Below the pieces are notes generated by a model. That model searched no databases, had not been told where the DNA came from, and saw nothing but the letters and a program-made list of their open reading frames with translations. Position numbers and translations under genes: made by a program. Source: Zygnema cylindricum (taxonomy: Eukaryota; Streptophyta; Zygnematophyceae; Zygnematales; Zygnemataceae). Taken from it: 64,000 bases of DNA. The DNA is taken from positions 24,733 through 88,732 of the forward strand of contig JBBHKE010002922.1 in NCBI GenBank assembly GCA_037447655.1, given 5' to 3'. Within the stretch, counting starts at the first letter, position 1. Each line of letters starts with the position of its first letter. Of the stretch, positions 23,803 through 38,713 are shown piece by piece.

Positions 23803-24822
23803 ACCGTCAATCGCTATTAGAGTAAAGGAATAAATAGCGCAAAAAAAAAATAGTGTTATTAACACTAATCGGGATAATTTTTATTTTGAAAAAAAATATA
23901 TATACTAATTAATACCTAACTGTAATTTGGGTTGTCCTAAATAATAAATACCCGCCCTTTCGATGTCTACAGTAATATGTGTATTTGTACAAAATCTGAC
24001 AATTCGTACGCCGTCGTGCTATTCACACGGTCGACGGACGAACATATGAGAACGTGATTTTTGTCGACTAGCTTGCATCTCTTTCTTCCAGTGCACATTC
24101 ACATGTGTGCGCAATAATGTTAAGTGTCTTTTTATGCCTTTGAAATTCAAGAAGTACCATTTCGTACGAAAATATCCTGTCGGTACGCAACCCTATTTCC
24201 ATCGCAGTGTACTTCCATTATTAACGCTAATTGAAAAAAAAACGTTTTTTTTTTGGGTAAAAAGGGGAGTCTCCTGTCTGGCCAATTATGCAGTCTCAAT
24301 AGAAGTATATTCTCTAATACACATGTGGATTATTTTTTATCATACGTGCAATCTCACTACAATGACAAATCTTTAGGGGGTTGGCAAAAGCACTTGTATT
24401 AATTGAAAAAAAGGATACAATATCATTCATTGTGTCACAAAATACTATCTATCCTACATTTTATTTAAATGTAATCTAACATAATCTATCACACCAAACA
24501 AATCACTAAAAAAAAAAAATACAAACAAACCACACTATTATACGATAACACATAACTCCCGCCCTTCGCCTTCACTTAGTAATTCTTATCCATAACAAGG
24601 TTCCTCACATTCCAACGTCCTCAAAAACCCCGTTCGTCGCTAATGTCACCCTCGTGTAAGTCGGCGGATTGTACGCCTTGAACAAAAATCCTGCACCCTC
24701 GCTGTGGGAATTGGGACCATCGTCACCTTCAAAATGGTTGCGCCATTTCATTATTATAGTTTGTAAATCAGGTGTGAGCATTCTTTCTTCCCATTTCCCG
24801 TCTTTAAGTGATAATCCGCATT
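23803..24822. other. spacer and 3' flank of the DDE transposon
   Basis: Begins with a MITE terminus. No protein-coding signal is evident. The part from about 24370 is probably the transposon's 3' untranslated region and end, but I could not find its inverted repeat. Confidence 0.4.
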
Positions 24823-28408
<3,586 letters not shown>

Positions 28409-29553
28409 ATTGGTAAAAAATAACAGGTAACAGTTTTGGTTAGGAATGGATGCGAAACAAAGAAAGGTAAGGATAATATCAAAGACGATTGCTTAAGGTG
28501 AATAAGCTGTGCCATGGTTGTCCAAATATAGAAATATATATAGCAAATATGATATCCCAAAGAGAAGAAAGAGCGGGAAGGTTTTTGAGTCAAGAATGCA
28601 GTTTTTAAATTTTGGTTAAATTTTAGACGCCGCAACTTTTGAAAACATCACAAAAATGTATCATTTGAAATTTGATTGTGAAATATTTTTAAAACGTCAA
28701 AAAAAAAGCGGGAATGAACGAAAATGAGCGCGGGTTACAGTGGGAAAATATGCACGTGGTAGGCGACGATGATTTTTGTGAAACGCCATGAATAATGCAT
28801 CAGGTTAATGGATGTACGGAAATTGGTTTGAATAGGCGATGACACGTTAATCCGGTTGTTTCACATTGTGGTCGACAATTTCTAGCCATAAAATGTAAGT
28901 GGGTTGAAAGCATGCCACGCGTAAGGTTGATCGACCGTTCATAGCACAACTTGCTGATGACAAGTTGGATTTTTTTGTTTTTACCTCCATTTAGAATGAA
29001 CATTAACGCTAATACATGTGAACGTCGACGCTATTAACTATTATATTTAATAATGCTGCGACCGGAAAGCAATCAATTTAGCGTTAAGACACTTATTAAC
29101 GTTAATATACTCTAATACAACCGTTAAACAGCGACATAATTAGAGTTTAAGCGCGGTATTAGTGTGTATTTAACTAGAACCTAATTACAAGAGACGTGAT
29201 TTTTGAACGCAACAGCGTGCCGATGTCAGTTCGAAATTCGTGCTTACGGGAAACATAACTGATCACACATTACACAATTCCCGAAGTCGCGTTAACATGT
29301 AATTGCGTAAATATTTTCCGGCAAACGCGGATGTCGCAAAAACGATACGGCGTACGATTTAAACAAATTCCGTACATTCACAAATTTTAGGGTTTAGATA
29401 TTATTGTCCGACATTTATTACAAAACAATTTACAAATTAGAGTGAATGATAAATTAGTATCATGGTGTACCCGAAAAAACACAATTTACCGTAAAGTACG
29501 CTAATTGTTTCATTACGCTATATTTTTTATTACGCTAATAGCGATTCACGGTG
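28409..29553. other. 5' flank of the DDE transposon and AT-rich spacer
   Basis: To about 28860 this shares GCACGTGGTAGGCGAC and GGATGTACGG with 12150-12230, so it is transposon leader. The remainder has TTAACGCTAA-type words and ends in a CACCG-family terminus (CGATTCACGGTG, ending 29553, then TA). No gene. Confidence 0.5.
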
Positions 29554-29555
29554 TA

Positions 29556-30250
29556 CTGAAGTACGGAGCCAATCAATTCAGTGTACATTACAGAAAGGTA
29601 CTTGGCCCGGAGTACTTTCTATACGGCCATTGTTCGACATGGCCAAGAAGGTGATGCGTGCCATTTCCGGGTTCGCCAAAGTATGTTCCAGATATGCCAC
29701 CATCCAATGTCATGTTGCCACGTGTCACCCGGTGTGCCTGGGACCGCAAACCGCCAAATCGTCCATTTCGCAATGCCAACTACTTCCTCCGCCATCCGAT
29801 TGATATCAGCCTTAATTTATAGTCATTAAAATAGAAGCAATACTTTTAGATGTAATTCTATCTAACTATATCTATGTGATTGTGGTTTGTTCGTTAGTTA
29901 AGTGAACTTTCCTATTTTCACATCTTTAAGTAGGTATCGTACCCTAAATATCTCGACACTGGTGCTACGCTACATGGTAATGACGCTGTTCTATTCAGAC
30001 GGACGCTAGGTACCAAGATCAAATCCTGGGTTTGTTAACCGTTTTTGGTAAGTTTAATAAAGGACCGCCTTTTGACTCTAGGAGAAGCATAGTCAGCCAT
30101 GGCTCTAGCTTTTTCTTAAGCCTCAAGTGACTACGACAAGTATAGGGCTAGAGAGACAAGTTAGAAGCAGGCTGCCTCTGCTTGTCTTTCCTCATTTTAG
30201 ATTACTTAAGAAACCTAGAAAATACATAAGAAAGCCTTTTAATTTCAACA
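29556..30250 (-). repeat. copia LTR remnant E, minus orientation
   Basis: The right edge TTTCAACA at 30250 is the complement of the TGTTGAAA LTR start. Further in are ACCTAGAAAATAC (shared with LTR D) and CCATTGTTCGACATGG (compare LTR C). The other end is cut by a MITE near 29555. Element B begins at once on its right in the opposite sense, so B has lost its own 5' LTR. Confidence 0.65.
29957..30035 (+). other. tRNA-like segment in LTR E, antisense to LTR
   Basis: TACATGGTAATGACGC resembles an A-box/D-arm and GATCAAATCCTGG a B-box, about 45 bp apart. It lies about 215-290 bp from the LTR start and on the opposite strand, as in B, C and D. Not a functional tRNA: the acceptor stem does not pair. 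Confidence 0.45.
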
Positions 30251-31260
30251 ATAGGGGCTTTGTGCGAAAAACAATAATGGGGTATCATCAGTGGATAAAT
30301 GAAACACCCACCTTGGGGAACTCCAGCAGGGTTTGGAGGAATCACGTTTTTTGCAGCAAGAACTGCTCCAACGGAAGAGGCATACGATGGGGACAACAGT
30401 GTGTCCAAAAAGGGGAAAGGGAAGGTGACACCTCTTACTCCTATTTCACCTATTGCTACGGCACTCGGAGCGGTGGGCGTGAAAACTGTAGAGTACAACA
30501 CCCAAATGTGGGAAAACACAAATATGGATGTCAAAAACTTCATTGTAAGACACCTCACTCAAGCTTTGGCAACCCGTCATCTTCACATTTACAAGGACGA
30601 GGAGTTCTGGGTGGGTTTGGTGGAGATCTATAGAGCTGGTACAAATCAGGAGCTTCAGTTGGCTAAGAAAAAGCTAGTGAATTACACTTACAAAGGGGGC
30701 AAGGTGTTAGACTACTGCAATAATCTTTTTTTTTTCTATATAGAGATGGAGAGTGCCAGGTGGACAAGTACAATGAAGATGAAAGTTAACACTCTCATCA
30801 TGGAATTACCCGACGAGTAGGAAAACATAGTGTATCGAGTACAAGAAATGACTGACAGTTCATGGAAGTGGAATACAAAGGTTCAAATAATACTTGTGAA
30901 GGAGAACACTAAGAAAGAGCATTCAAGCTTTAGCTGTCGGAGCGGACTGTGGGGGAAGGACCTGAAGAAACCGAACAAAGGGGAAAGAGATGTGGGTAGA
31001 GGACCTAGGCCCCCAAACGGCCTTTGTCACTTTTGCAAAAAGTCGAGACACTTCATAACGGATTGTGTCAAGTTGTCGGAGCAGAGGCTCCAAGAGAATC
31101 GTGGTGGGGGTTCTTCAAGAGGGAAGAAGAAGCGCTTGTGGTCACAAAAGTGGAAGGAAAAATTGAGGACGAGTCCTCTGAGCAAGAGGACGGGGAGCTC
31201 TATCTTGAAAAAATTGGAGGAGAAGGATATTCCTCATAAACAAAAGTGTGCCCTTGGAGC
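30251..31260 (+). pseudogene. copia gag pseudogene (element B)
   Basis: Homology to element A starts at GGGGCTTTGTGCGAAAAAC. A frame from 30299 (KHPPWGTPAGFGGITFF) carries the Gag core: MWENTNMDVKNFI, YTYKGGKVLDYCNNL and MKMKVNTLIMELPDE. A stop follows, then a second frame with the zinc knuckle CHFCKKSRHFITDC (about 31027-31070; CX2CX4HX4C intact). Gag would form the particle. Here it lacks its N-terminus and is broken by a stop near 30818 and a frameshift. Confidence 0.8.
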
Positions 31261-32320
31261 TGTTTGGGAAGCTCCGAAAGAAGGATGGATTATCGACTCA
31301 GGTGCATCTATGCATATGTGTCGTGACAAGCATCTTTTTACCTAGCTAAAAAAGATTCCCGCGGTAGAAATTGAGTGTGGGGATGAGAGTAGTTACCACG
31401 GTTCTAATGGGCTCGGTAGATTTGAAAGTTTTAGTGGAAGGTAAGACTTCTATACTCACCTTCTTTGATGTGCTTTACATTCCTCAGCGGAGTAAATATC
31501 TTGTCTCTATGTCTGTATTAGATGACAAAGAGTTTGATCCCTTCACTTCGAACGGAGTCTTTTTTGCTAAGTATATGGATGAGGTCTACTTCACGGCAGA
31601 TAAGGGTAGCCAAGGAATGTTTAGGCTTAACCTGAGTGACGGAAAGAATAATGCTTACTATGTTGGTGTTCCAAAGTTGATGTTTTGGCATAAGCGGTTG
31701 GGGCATGTGCATTTTAATAGGTTGAGGGAAATGAAGAAGCTTGGTGAAGTAGAAGGCATTCAGTTTGGGGATAATGAAAATATGGATGATTGTAGTGGCT
31801 ATGCCCAAGGTAAGGCTCACAGACTACCGTTTCCAAAAGCCGCCAAAAGCCGCCACTTAAAGAGGTGAGAAAGTACTATATCTACTACTCACAGATATCA
31901 GGGGACCACCAAGGGTACCTTCGGTTGGAGAGAAAAGGTTTATACTGACAATAATCGATGTTTGCTCTAAATATTCTCGAGTCTACTTCCTAAAAACAAA
32001 GGCTGAAACATCAATTTACTTCAAAGAATATTATGTCTGGAGTGAGAAGTTGCACGGAACCCCCATTAAGAGAATAAGGAGTGATAATCGAGAAGAGTAT
32101 ACTTCTTACCAATTTGAGGAGTATTTGAGGGATGGGGGAGTTCAACATCAAAGAACTTTGCCGTATGATATAGAGAAAAACGGGATAGCTGAAAGGTTGA
32201 ACCGGACTATAAAAGATATTGTATGCAATATGTTGGCTGCCAAGAAGATAAGAAATAGATTTTGGGCCGAATCCATGAACTGTGCTAACTACAATAAGAA
32301 TAAAGTCTTTAATTAGCAAT
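31261..32320 (+). pseudogene. copia protease-integrase pseudogene (element B)
   Basis: Protease: GWIIDSGASMHMC at about 31284-31320 with the catalytic DSG, then a stop after HLFT. A second frame (31371-31868) gives DLKVLVEGK, VLYIPQRSKYLVS and the GAG-pre-integrase HKRLGHVHFNR and DDCSGYAQGKAHRLPF, with one Cys of the CSGC pair changed to Tyr. The integrase core (32050-32316) has RIRSDNREEYTSYQ (the usual DNGGEY reads DNREEY) and NGIAERLNRT. Each block is separated by stops. Confidence 0.85.
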
Positions 32321-32327
32321 GTAAGGA

Positions 32328-33332
32328 ATGACACCTTATGAGAGATGGGTTGGAAGGAAACCACATATTTCTCGCTTGAAATTATTCGGTAGTCAAGTTT
32401 ACACTCTTGGTACGGACAAGAAAAACTGGAAACTATATGCTAAGGGAAAACCGAGATATTTTGTGGGATATGATGAGGATGTTAAGCGATATAGAGTTTA
32501 TGACTTAGCAAAACAAGATATAATTTTGGTAAAACACCTAGTTATCATGGATGAAGGGAAGTCATTTGATCCATTCAAAACCACGAAGAAGATAAAAATC
32601 AGTTTTGAGTTCGAGAGTGAGGAGGACTCGGTTCTTCCTCGAAGGGACATAAGTGAAACTATGATTGCACATTCAAGGGAGATCCAGGATAGTGGAGAAA
32701 TACCGCAAGCTCGTACACACTCTGAGATGACAAAAGAGGAGGAACCGGAACAGGTTTCCATGGATAGGGGAGCCGATGAGACAGTGAGGAGAATTCTGAG
32801 ACTTCTCTCCATTCCAGCTTCGAATTTTAAAGGAGGGCGGAGAAACAAGAGTAAGATACAAGAAAAACAAGCCGCTCACAAGGTAACAAAGTTGTCTCAC
32901 CCTCATGAGCCTCAGTCATACTTAGAGGTAGTGAACACTCTAGAGAAAGACAAATGAATTAGGGCCATAAACATTGAGATGGCCTCCATCATAGAAGTAA
33001 ATCCTTGGGAACTGGTGAATTGTCCTTCAGACGGTAAACGTATTGGTTCCAAATGGGAGTTTAAACTGATACTAAACCTAGATAACACTATTGAAAGATA
33101 TAAGGCTCGATTGGTAGCAAAGGGGTTCACCCAAAAGGAGGGGATTGATTATGAGAGGACCTTCGCTTTTGCTGTTCGATTCCCATCTGTAAAGATTCTC
33201 CTCAGTCTAGTGACAACGGAAGACATTGAGATACACCATATGGACATTAAGACCGCCTTCCTCAATGGTGAGTTAGAGGAAGAAATCTTCATGCGTCAAC
33301 CACAGGATTTTGTGGAAGATGGTGAAGAGAGC
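32328..33332 (+). pseudogene. copia RT N-terminal part (element B)
   Basis: Integrase C-terminal GRKPHISRLKLFGSQVY and PRYFVGYDEDVKRYRVYD blocks, an acidic linker, then (after a TGA near 32955) RT motifs NPWELVNCPSD, GSKWEFKLIL, RYKARLVAKGFTQKEGIDY, HHMDIKTAFLNGELEEEIF and RQPQDF. The coding sequence stops at 33332, where element C begins; the next codons are at 40999. Confidence 0.85.
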
Positions 33333-34215
33333 TGAAATTCTGTGGTCTCCATTGACCCACAGAATGAGCAGCCTATGTAAAGCCTCTAGGATAATATTTT
33401 CCCCTTCTAATTTCCGGCTAAATAAGCGCCGCCCAGGCACACAAATATTCTGACCACTCTAACCCTTCTGAGGACAAGACTCCCATGAATCAAACGCAAA
33501 AAGAATCACTAAATTTGCTCCCTGACAGTTAGTTATGGCTGGTGAAAGATGACCTTTATAGTTACATGCTCTCTTAGAGAGAGAGGTACCTTAATATTAC
33601 TAAGTCTTGGTCTGCCTACTCACGATTACCTACTACTAAACCCTAGTCCAATAGGAACACTATATAGTACAAGAAGGTACAATGGGCGATGTACTTATTG
33701 TACGACCATTGTACGACAGGGTCTACAAGGTGACACCTGTCAAATCGGAAGCCATGGTTCCTCCTCCCATCTTCTCCGGTATTAAATAATGTGGCGCCAC
33801 GTGGTACCGCGTGACGCTATCTCCATATGCTGCCAAAAGCTCAGTTCGCGTGGCGGCTATATTGTCGGCCGTTTGATCAAAACATATTTTTCACTGTTCA
33901 GATTCGCGTACATGCAGGAATTGCTCTTTTTGGTTTGTCTGCTGTTAATTAGCTGTTGCGTTAATGTTTATATATTTATGAAACCCGTCACGTGTATTGT
34001 TTCGTAACGCCTTAATGGTTAAGGCGTTAAGCTATAGAAAATAGGTCGCAGGTTCAAATCTAGAGTTTGGCATCATTTTAGTAAAATACCCTTTACTTCA
34101 AAAACTGCCACTTTCTAAATATCGCGGCAGCCATGGCGCGCCTTTAATCCTCACTCTCTTTCTTTAAAGTAGAACTAAAATAGGGAAGTGAACTATTAAT
34201 TACCACTTTTCAACA
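33333..34215 (-). repeat. 3' LTR of element C
   Basis: In the minus sense it starts TGTTGAAAAGTGG at 34215 and ends ACAGAATTTCA at 33333: 883 bp, TG...CA. A TATA-like CTATATAG lies near 33660. The upstream purine tract (AGGGGAG, 34216-34222) is the polypurine tract. Unlike the 5' copy, the ATGGAGACCACAGAA near the end has no stop. Confidence 0.9.
34004..34074 (+). other. tRNA-like segment in 3' LTR of C, antisense to LTR
   Basis: TAACGCCTTAATGGTTAAGGC has a D-arm-like stem (GCCTT/AAGGC) and GGTTCAAATCT matches the Pol III B-box; the spacing between them is close to that of a tRNA. It lies 141-211 bp from the LTR start. The acceptor stem is not convincing, so it is tRNA-derived rather than a tRNA gene. 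Confidence 0.55.
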
Positions 34216-34228
34216 CTCCCCTTAATTC

Positions 34229-34762
34229 CTAGTCACTTTTCAATATTAATCCACAGTTTTCTTTGGAATAAATCAACTTAGGGGAAGGCACTGCTTTTGT
34301 CATCATGTCTGCAATCATTTCTCTATCAGTTTTATGAACCACTTTAATAATTTTATTTTCTACCTTCTCTCTGACAAAGCTTAGTCTAATATCCATATGC
34401 TTAGCTTTGAAGTGATGTTTCGGATTAGCTGCTATCGAGATAGCAGCTTGATTATCACAAAAAACATTTTGAGTTCCAGACTTCATGAACCCAAGTTCTT
34501 CAAGAAGAGATTTAACCCACATTAATTCTTTGGTGGCAGCACAAGAAGCCATGTATTCAGCCTCCATAGTGGACTGAGCAACTACTTTTTGTTGCTTGCT
34601 ACTCCAACAACATGCACCGGATCCAATTTGCAACACATATCCAGTCGTACACCTCCTTAAAGGCACATCTCCATAATTAGCATCACTCCAAGTGGTGATG
34701 TCAGTGTGCTCCCCTCCCAAATGCAACCATAATTCCCTTGTCCCCACCAGATACCTCATCAC
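34229..34762 (-). pseudogene. copia RNase H domain (element C)
   Basis: A 177-codon open segment: MRYLVGTRELWLHLGGEHTD, then TTWSDANYGD (first Asp), STMEAEYMA (Glu) and FCDNQAAISIA (Asp), followed by HFKAKHMDIR and a short tail ending at the polypurine tract. RNase H removes template RNA during reverse transcription. This domain is intact but separated from RT by a stop near 34777. Confidence 0.85.
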
Positions 34763-34777
34763 CCTTTTGGCAGCCTC

Positions 34778-35709
34778 CTAGTCTCTCTTTCTTGGTTCAT
34801 TTAGATTTCTACTAAGGACACCTACAGCTGCAGCTATATTTGGATAGGTACAGTTCATAAAATAAATTAAACTGCCTACAATTTGCCGATAAGGGATATT
34901 TTCCATATATTTTCTTTCTATCTCATCCATCTCATCATTAATGATCAATGTTCCTCTCTCTTCACTCCCCTCAAACACTTTCTTCAAATCAATATGAGTA
35001 GTACCTCCGTTTGCTTTTTCTATCTGAAATTTTTCTAGCATATTATTGATTGCTTCTTTTTGAGTGAGTCTTATAATTCTATTCCCTCTATCTCTCTCCA
35101 TCTGAATTCCCAAAATGTACTTTGCTTCGCTAAGATCTTTCATATAAAAACTGCTTCTATGATCCCGTTTTAGTTTGTTAATTTTATCTAAGAACTTGCT
35201 TAAGACCAACAAATCATCTACATAAATAGCAATAAATAACACTCCATTCTCATCCTCAATTAAATATATAGAGTGATCTGAACTAATTCTGATATACCCC
35301 AAACCGGTCAGAAATTCGTCGAGCTTTATATTCCACTGTCGCAGGGCTTTCATAAACCAATAGAGTGATTTTATCAGTTTGCAAACTTTATTTTCTTCCC
35401 ACTTTCCACGAATCCTTCCGGTTGCCTCATGTAAATTTCTTCTTCCAACTCTCCGTGCAAAAAGGTCGTTTTAATATCCATCTGGTGGATTTCCATATCC
35501 TCCACTACGGCTATACTTAAAAGGATTCTAACAGAAGGAAATCTGACTACAAGTGCAAAGGTTTCTCCGTAGTATATCCCCTCTCTCTGAGTATAACCTT
35601 TTGCAATTAACCTAGCTTTGTACCTCTCAATGGCATTATCCGGGTTTAATTTAAGTTTAAAAACCCGCTTACATCCAATCGGTTTTCGGTCCGGTGGACA
35701 ATCTACCAA
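34778..35709 (-). pseudogene. copia reverse transcriptase (element C)
   Basis: Two frames joined by a break near 35355-35375. The first (35709-35374) has CKRVFKLKLNPDNAIERYKAR, TQREGIYYGETFA, HQMDIKTTFLHGELEEEIY and RQPEGF. The second (35353-34778) has RQWNIKLDEFLT, the intact IYVDDLLVLS catalytic motif and a connection region KYILGIQMERD, IPYRQIVGSLIY. RT copies the element RNA to cDNA. It is the best preserved RT core in the window but still frameshifted. Confidence 0.85.
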
Positions 35710-36725
35710 CTCTCATGTATTGGCTTCCATGATAGAGGCCATTTTTTCATTTATAGCTGTGATCCACTGGCTACTTTTTAGAGTGTTTATGGCCTCTAAG
35801 TATGTTTGAGGTTCATCTGGGTGAGACATCTTTGTGAGTTGGTTATTTACTTGCCTTTCTTGAAGTCGTTTACTACTTCTTCTCCCCCCTTCAAAATCGG
35901 ACGCCGGTATGGAAGGCATCCTTGGGTTTCGTTTAGGGAGATTTTCAGCTCCCCTATCTTCCAATTCCGGTGTCTCATCAAGTTCCTTTCCGGTTTCCAC
36001 TTCGTATTGTGGCGTTGCCTCGGATGTTGTCCTTTCCTCCTTCTCCTTTGGTAGATCTGCAGATTTTTCTTTTTCTCCCTCTTCCTTCTCTTCATTTTCA
36101 AAATCAAAGTCAGAAATTGATCGGTTTCAAATCCGATTTTGACTTCCTTATTATATTTGAATGGATCAATGGACTTCTCCTCATTCATCACCAGTATGTG
36201 TTTTACTAAAATTATATCTCTCTTTTTCAAGTCATACACTCGGTATCCTTTTGTGCTCTCATCATATCCTACAAGATATCCTGGCTTCCCTCTCCCCTCT
36301 AAATTCCATTTAGTCTTATCGAAATCCAAACTGTAGACTTGAATTACAAACACTCTGAAACTAGACAAATCAGGCTTTCTTCCTGTCCACCTCTCATACA
36401 GAGTTTCCTCCTTATATGTTGAAGTTAGGACTCTATTTTTGATGAAATTAGCGTAGTTTATAGACTCCCCCCAAAACAGCAACCCTATCCTCTTTTTCGT
36501 TAACATACTTCTGTACATATCTCCTAAAGTTTTATTAACTCTTTCTGCTACTCCATTTTGTTCCGGATTATAGGGAACTATTTTCTCATGATTAATTCCT
36601 TTTTCTTTAAGATATTCTTCAAATTCCCTTGAGGTGTATTGATTCCCATTATCACTTCTTATCTCTTTTATTGAGGTTTCGTGTATTTTTTCACTTGATA
36701 CTTTATACTCTTTGAAATATCTCAA
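35710..36725 (-). pseudogene. copia integrase core and linker (element C)
   Basis: From 36725: RYFKEYKVSSEKIHETSIKE, RSDNGNQYTSREFEEYL (second Asp), YNPEQNGVAERVNKTL (Glu), TGRKPDLSSFRVF, GKPGYLVGYDESTKGYRVYD. The frame then shifts into an acidic linker (36000-35713) leading to RT. The first catalytic Asp region (near 36726-36790) is disrupted. Integrase would insert the cDNA; the 5-bp target duplication around C is its footprint. Confidence 0.8.
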
Positions 36726-36787
36726 TACCTCTGACTTATGTTTGAGAAATTATTCTTTCGTGTATCTAGACGAATCATCTGTGATGG

Positions 36788-37852
36788 TTAATATCCATCT
36801 CTTCCCACATGTGAAGCATACCTAGCTGGTCCCCAAACATCAGTGTGAACTAGATCTAATACTTTCTCTCTCCTAAATGTGGTTGCCTTTGGAAATGGAA
36901 GTCTATGAATCTTCCCTTGAGCACATCCACTACAATCATCAAAGGTCTCATCATCCTCAAAAGTAATACCCTCCAGTATTCCATTTTTCTTCATTTTCTT
37001 TAATCTATCTAGATGCACATGCCCCAACCTTTTATGCCAAAGCATCATCTCACTTGCACACGAGTAGAGAACACTGTTTTCATTGCAAAGAACAATTCTG
37101 AACATTCATTGACTGCCCTTCTCAGCTATGAAATAAACCTCATTATCAAAGCTTGCTGTGAAAATTCCTTTCCTAGTTCCTGTTTCAAACTCCTTTTCAT
37201 CTAGGACAGCTGTTGAGACTAGGTTCTTGCTAAGCTGTGGAATGTAAAGAACGTCTGAGAGTGTTACAATTGAGGCCTTTCCATCAACTAGAACCTTCAA
37301 GTCAACAGTTCCAACAAGACTTGTGGTTTCTACTCTACCATCTCCGTACTCTATCTCAACTGTTGGGATCTTTCTCAGTTTAGTGAACCACCGCTTATCT
37401 TTGCACATATGCATTGAAGCCCCTGAGTCTATGATCCACCCATCCTCGGGTGGATCCCTCTTACCTCCGAAAGCACACTTTTGTCTCCGTGGAATGTCGA
37501 CATGCTTTTCAGTGTTTTTCGGATTAAGAAGAAGCTCCTCAAGCTCCTCTTCTGGTTTAGTTTTTCCTTCCACTTCCTCATCATGAACTTGAGTCAGGAA
37601 AGCCTTTTTCTTTCCTCCATCCCTTGAGGTTCCTTGACCATCTTTCTGTCGAAGATTTGCAAGTTTAAACAATCTTCCATTAATGTCCCGGTTTCTTGCA
37701 GAAGTGACATAATCCTCCTCAAGAAGTTCCTCTCCCCTGTTTATCAAATCTGCCACCACCTTGTCCTCTTCCACCAAAGTTTCAATAGGGATCTTTCCCT
37801 CTCTTCTCATCACGCTTCCTCCAATCAGCTCCTGTAGACAATGCTTGAACAC
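36788..37852 (-). pseudogene. zinc knuckle, protease and GAG-pre-integrase (element C)
   Basis: A 248-codon frame (37852-37106) has an RREGKIPIE start, a shifted zinc knuckle (the CHFCKKPGH part lies in another frame near 37700), IPRRQKCAFGG, protease GWIIDSGASMHMC and VLYIPQLSKNLVS. A stop precedes the next frame (37105-36788) with LWHKRLGHVHLDR and DDCSGCAQGKIHRLPF. The HHCC zinc site is complete here, unlike in A and B. Confidence 0.8.
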
Positions 37853-38636
37853 TTGGACTCCCTCTCTTAAGCCCTATGGTGCTTTCTTTCACTAAAATCA
37901 TTCCCATTGTGTCATCCCAATTCCAATTGCTATCTCCCATGTCTTGCAATCGGTTAATGATATTCTCATACTTTTCAAGTAGTTTCATCATTAATGTGTT
38001 CACTCTTTGTCTCTCGGACCATGAGTTACCTGCACTCTCTAACTCTCCAAATAATGCTCCTAAATCATTGCAATAATTATTCATACTTTCTTCTTTATAA
38101 GTATAAGCTGCAATCTTATTTTCGGCCAACAGTTGTTGCTGCAATGATCCACTCTTATATTTGTTTACTAGTGATATACAAATCTGAGATAAAGATTTGA
38201 CATGCATAAGGGGAATGGCAATGCCATTTGCTATACTTTTAAGAATTAAGAGCTTAGCTATCTTGTCTTTGTAGTTCCACTTTTCATACTCTGATCTTTT
38301 AGTGTTAACCTTTGTCGCCGTTTTTGGTGGTGCTGCTGCCGGTGTCGCCTTCGGCAATGGTGTCACTTAAGTTGCAACTCCTCCCATTTCTCCTTCCATG
38401 ACAATCTCCTCTCCTTCCTCATCTTCATCCTCGGTGATGGTGGCAGCTGTTCTACCAACTGCAGAGGCAATGGTGCCAAAAAAACGTGTCCCTCCAAACC
38501 CAGATGGAGGTGGGTATTGAATTTCTCCAAACACTATGCCCCATAGATGCTTCTCAAATAGTTCTCCCTCCATCATCATTTCCCAATAAAGAAAGTGTGA
38601 TCCATCAAATATGGGCACCCTAGAGGGTGGGCCCAT
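37782..38636 (-). pseudogene. copia gag (element C)
   Basis: From ATG 38636, inside the primer-binding site, the frame reads MGPPSRVPIFDGSHFLYWEM, EKHLWGIVFGEIQ, PSGFGG and an acidic stretch, with a stop at 38367. The next frame (38366-37782) has the Gag core: RSEYEKWNYKDKIAKLLILK, SLVNKYKSGSLQQQL, YTYKEESMNNYC and QRVNTLMMKL. Without the stop this would be a near-complete Gag. An in-frame ATG 24 bases further upstream, in the LTR, is followed by TAA in this copy. Confidence 0.85.
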
Positions 38637-38640
38637 AACC
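38626..38640 (-). other. primer-binding site of element C (half-tRNA type)
   Basis: The minus strand reads GGTTATGGGCCCACC directly after the LTR end. All 15 bases are complementary to the anticodon stem-loop of plant initiator tRNA-Met (GGUGGGCCCAUAACC, from memory). Priming from a tRNA cut in the anticodon arm is known for Drosophila copia. Gag's ATG lies within the site. Confidence 0.8.
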
Positions 38641-38713
38641 TGAAATTATGTGGTCTCCATTGACCCACAGAATGAGCAGCCTATGTAAAGCCTCGAGGAT
38701 TATATTTGTCCCT

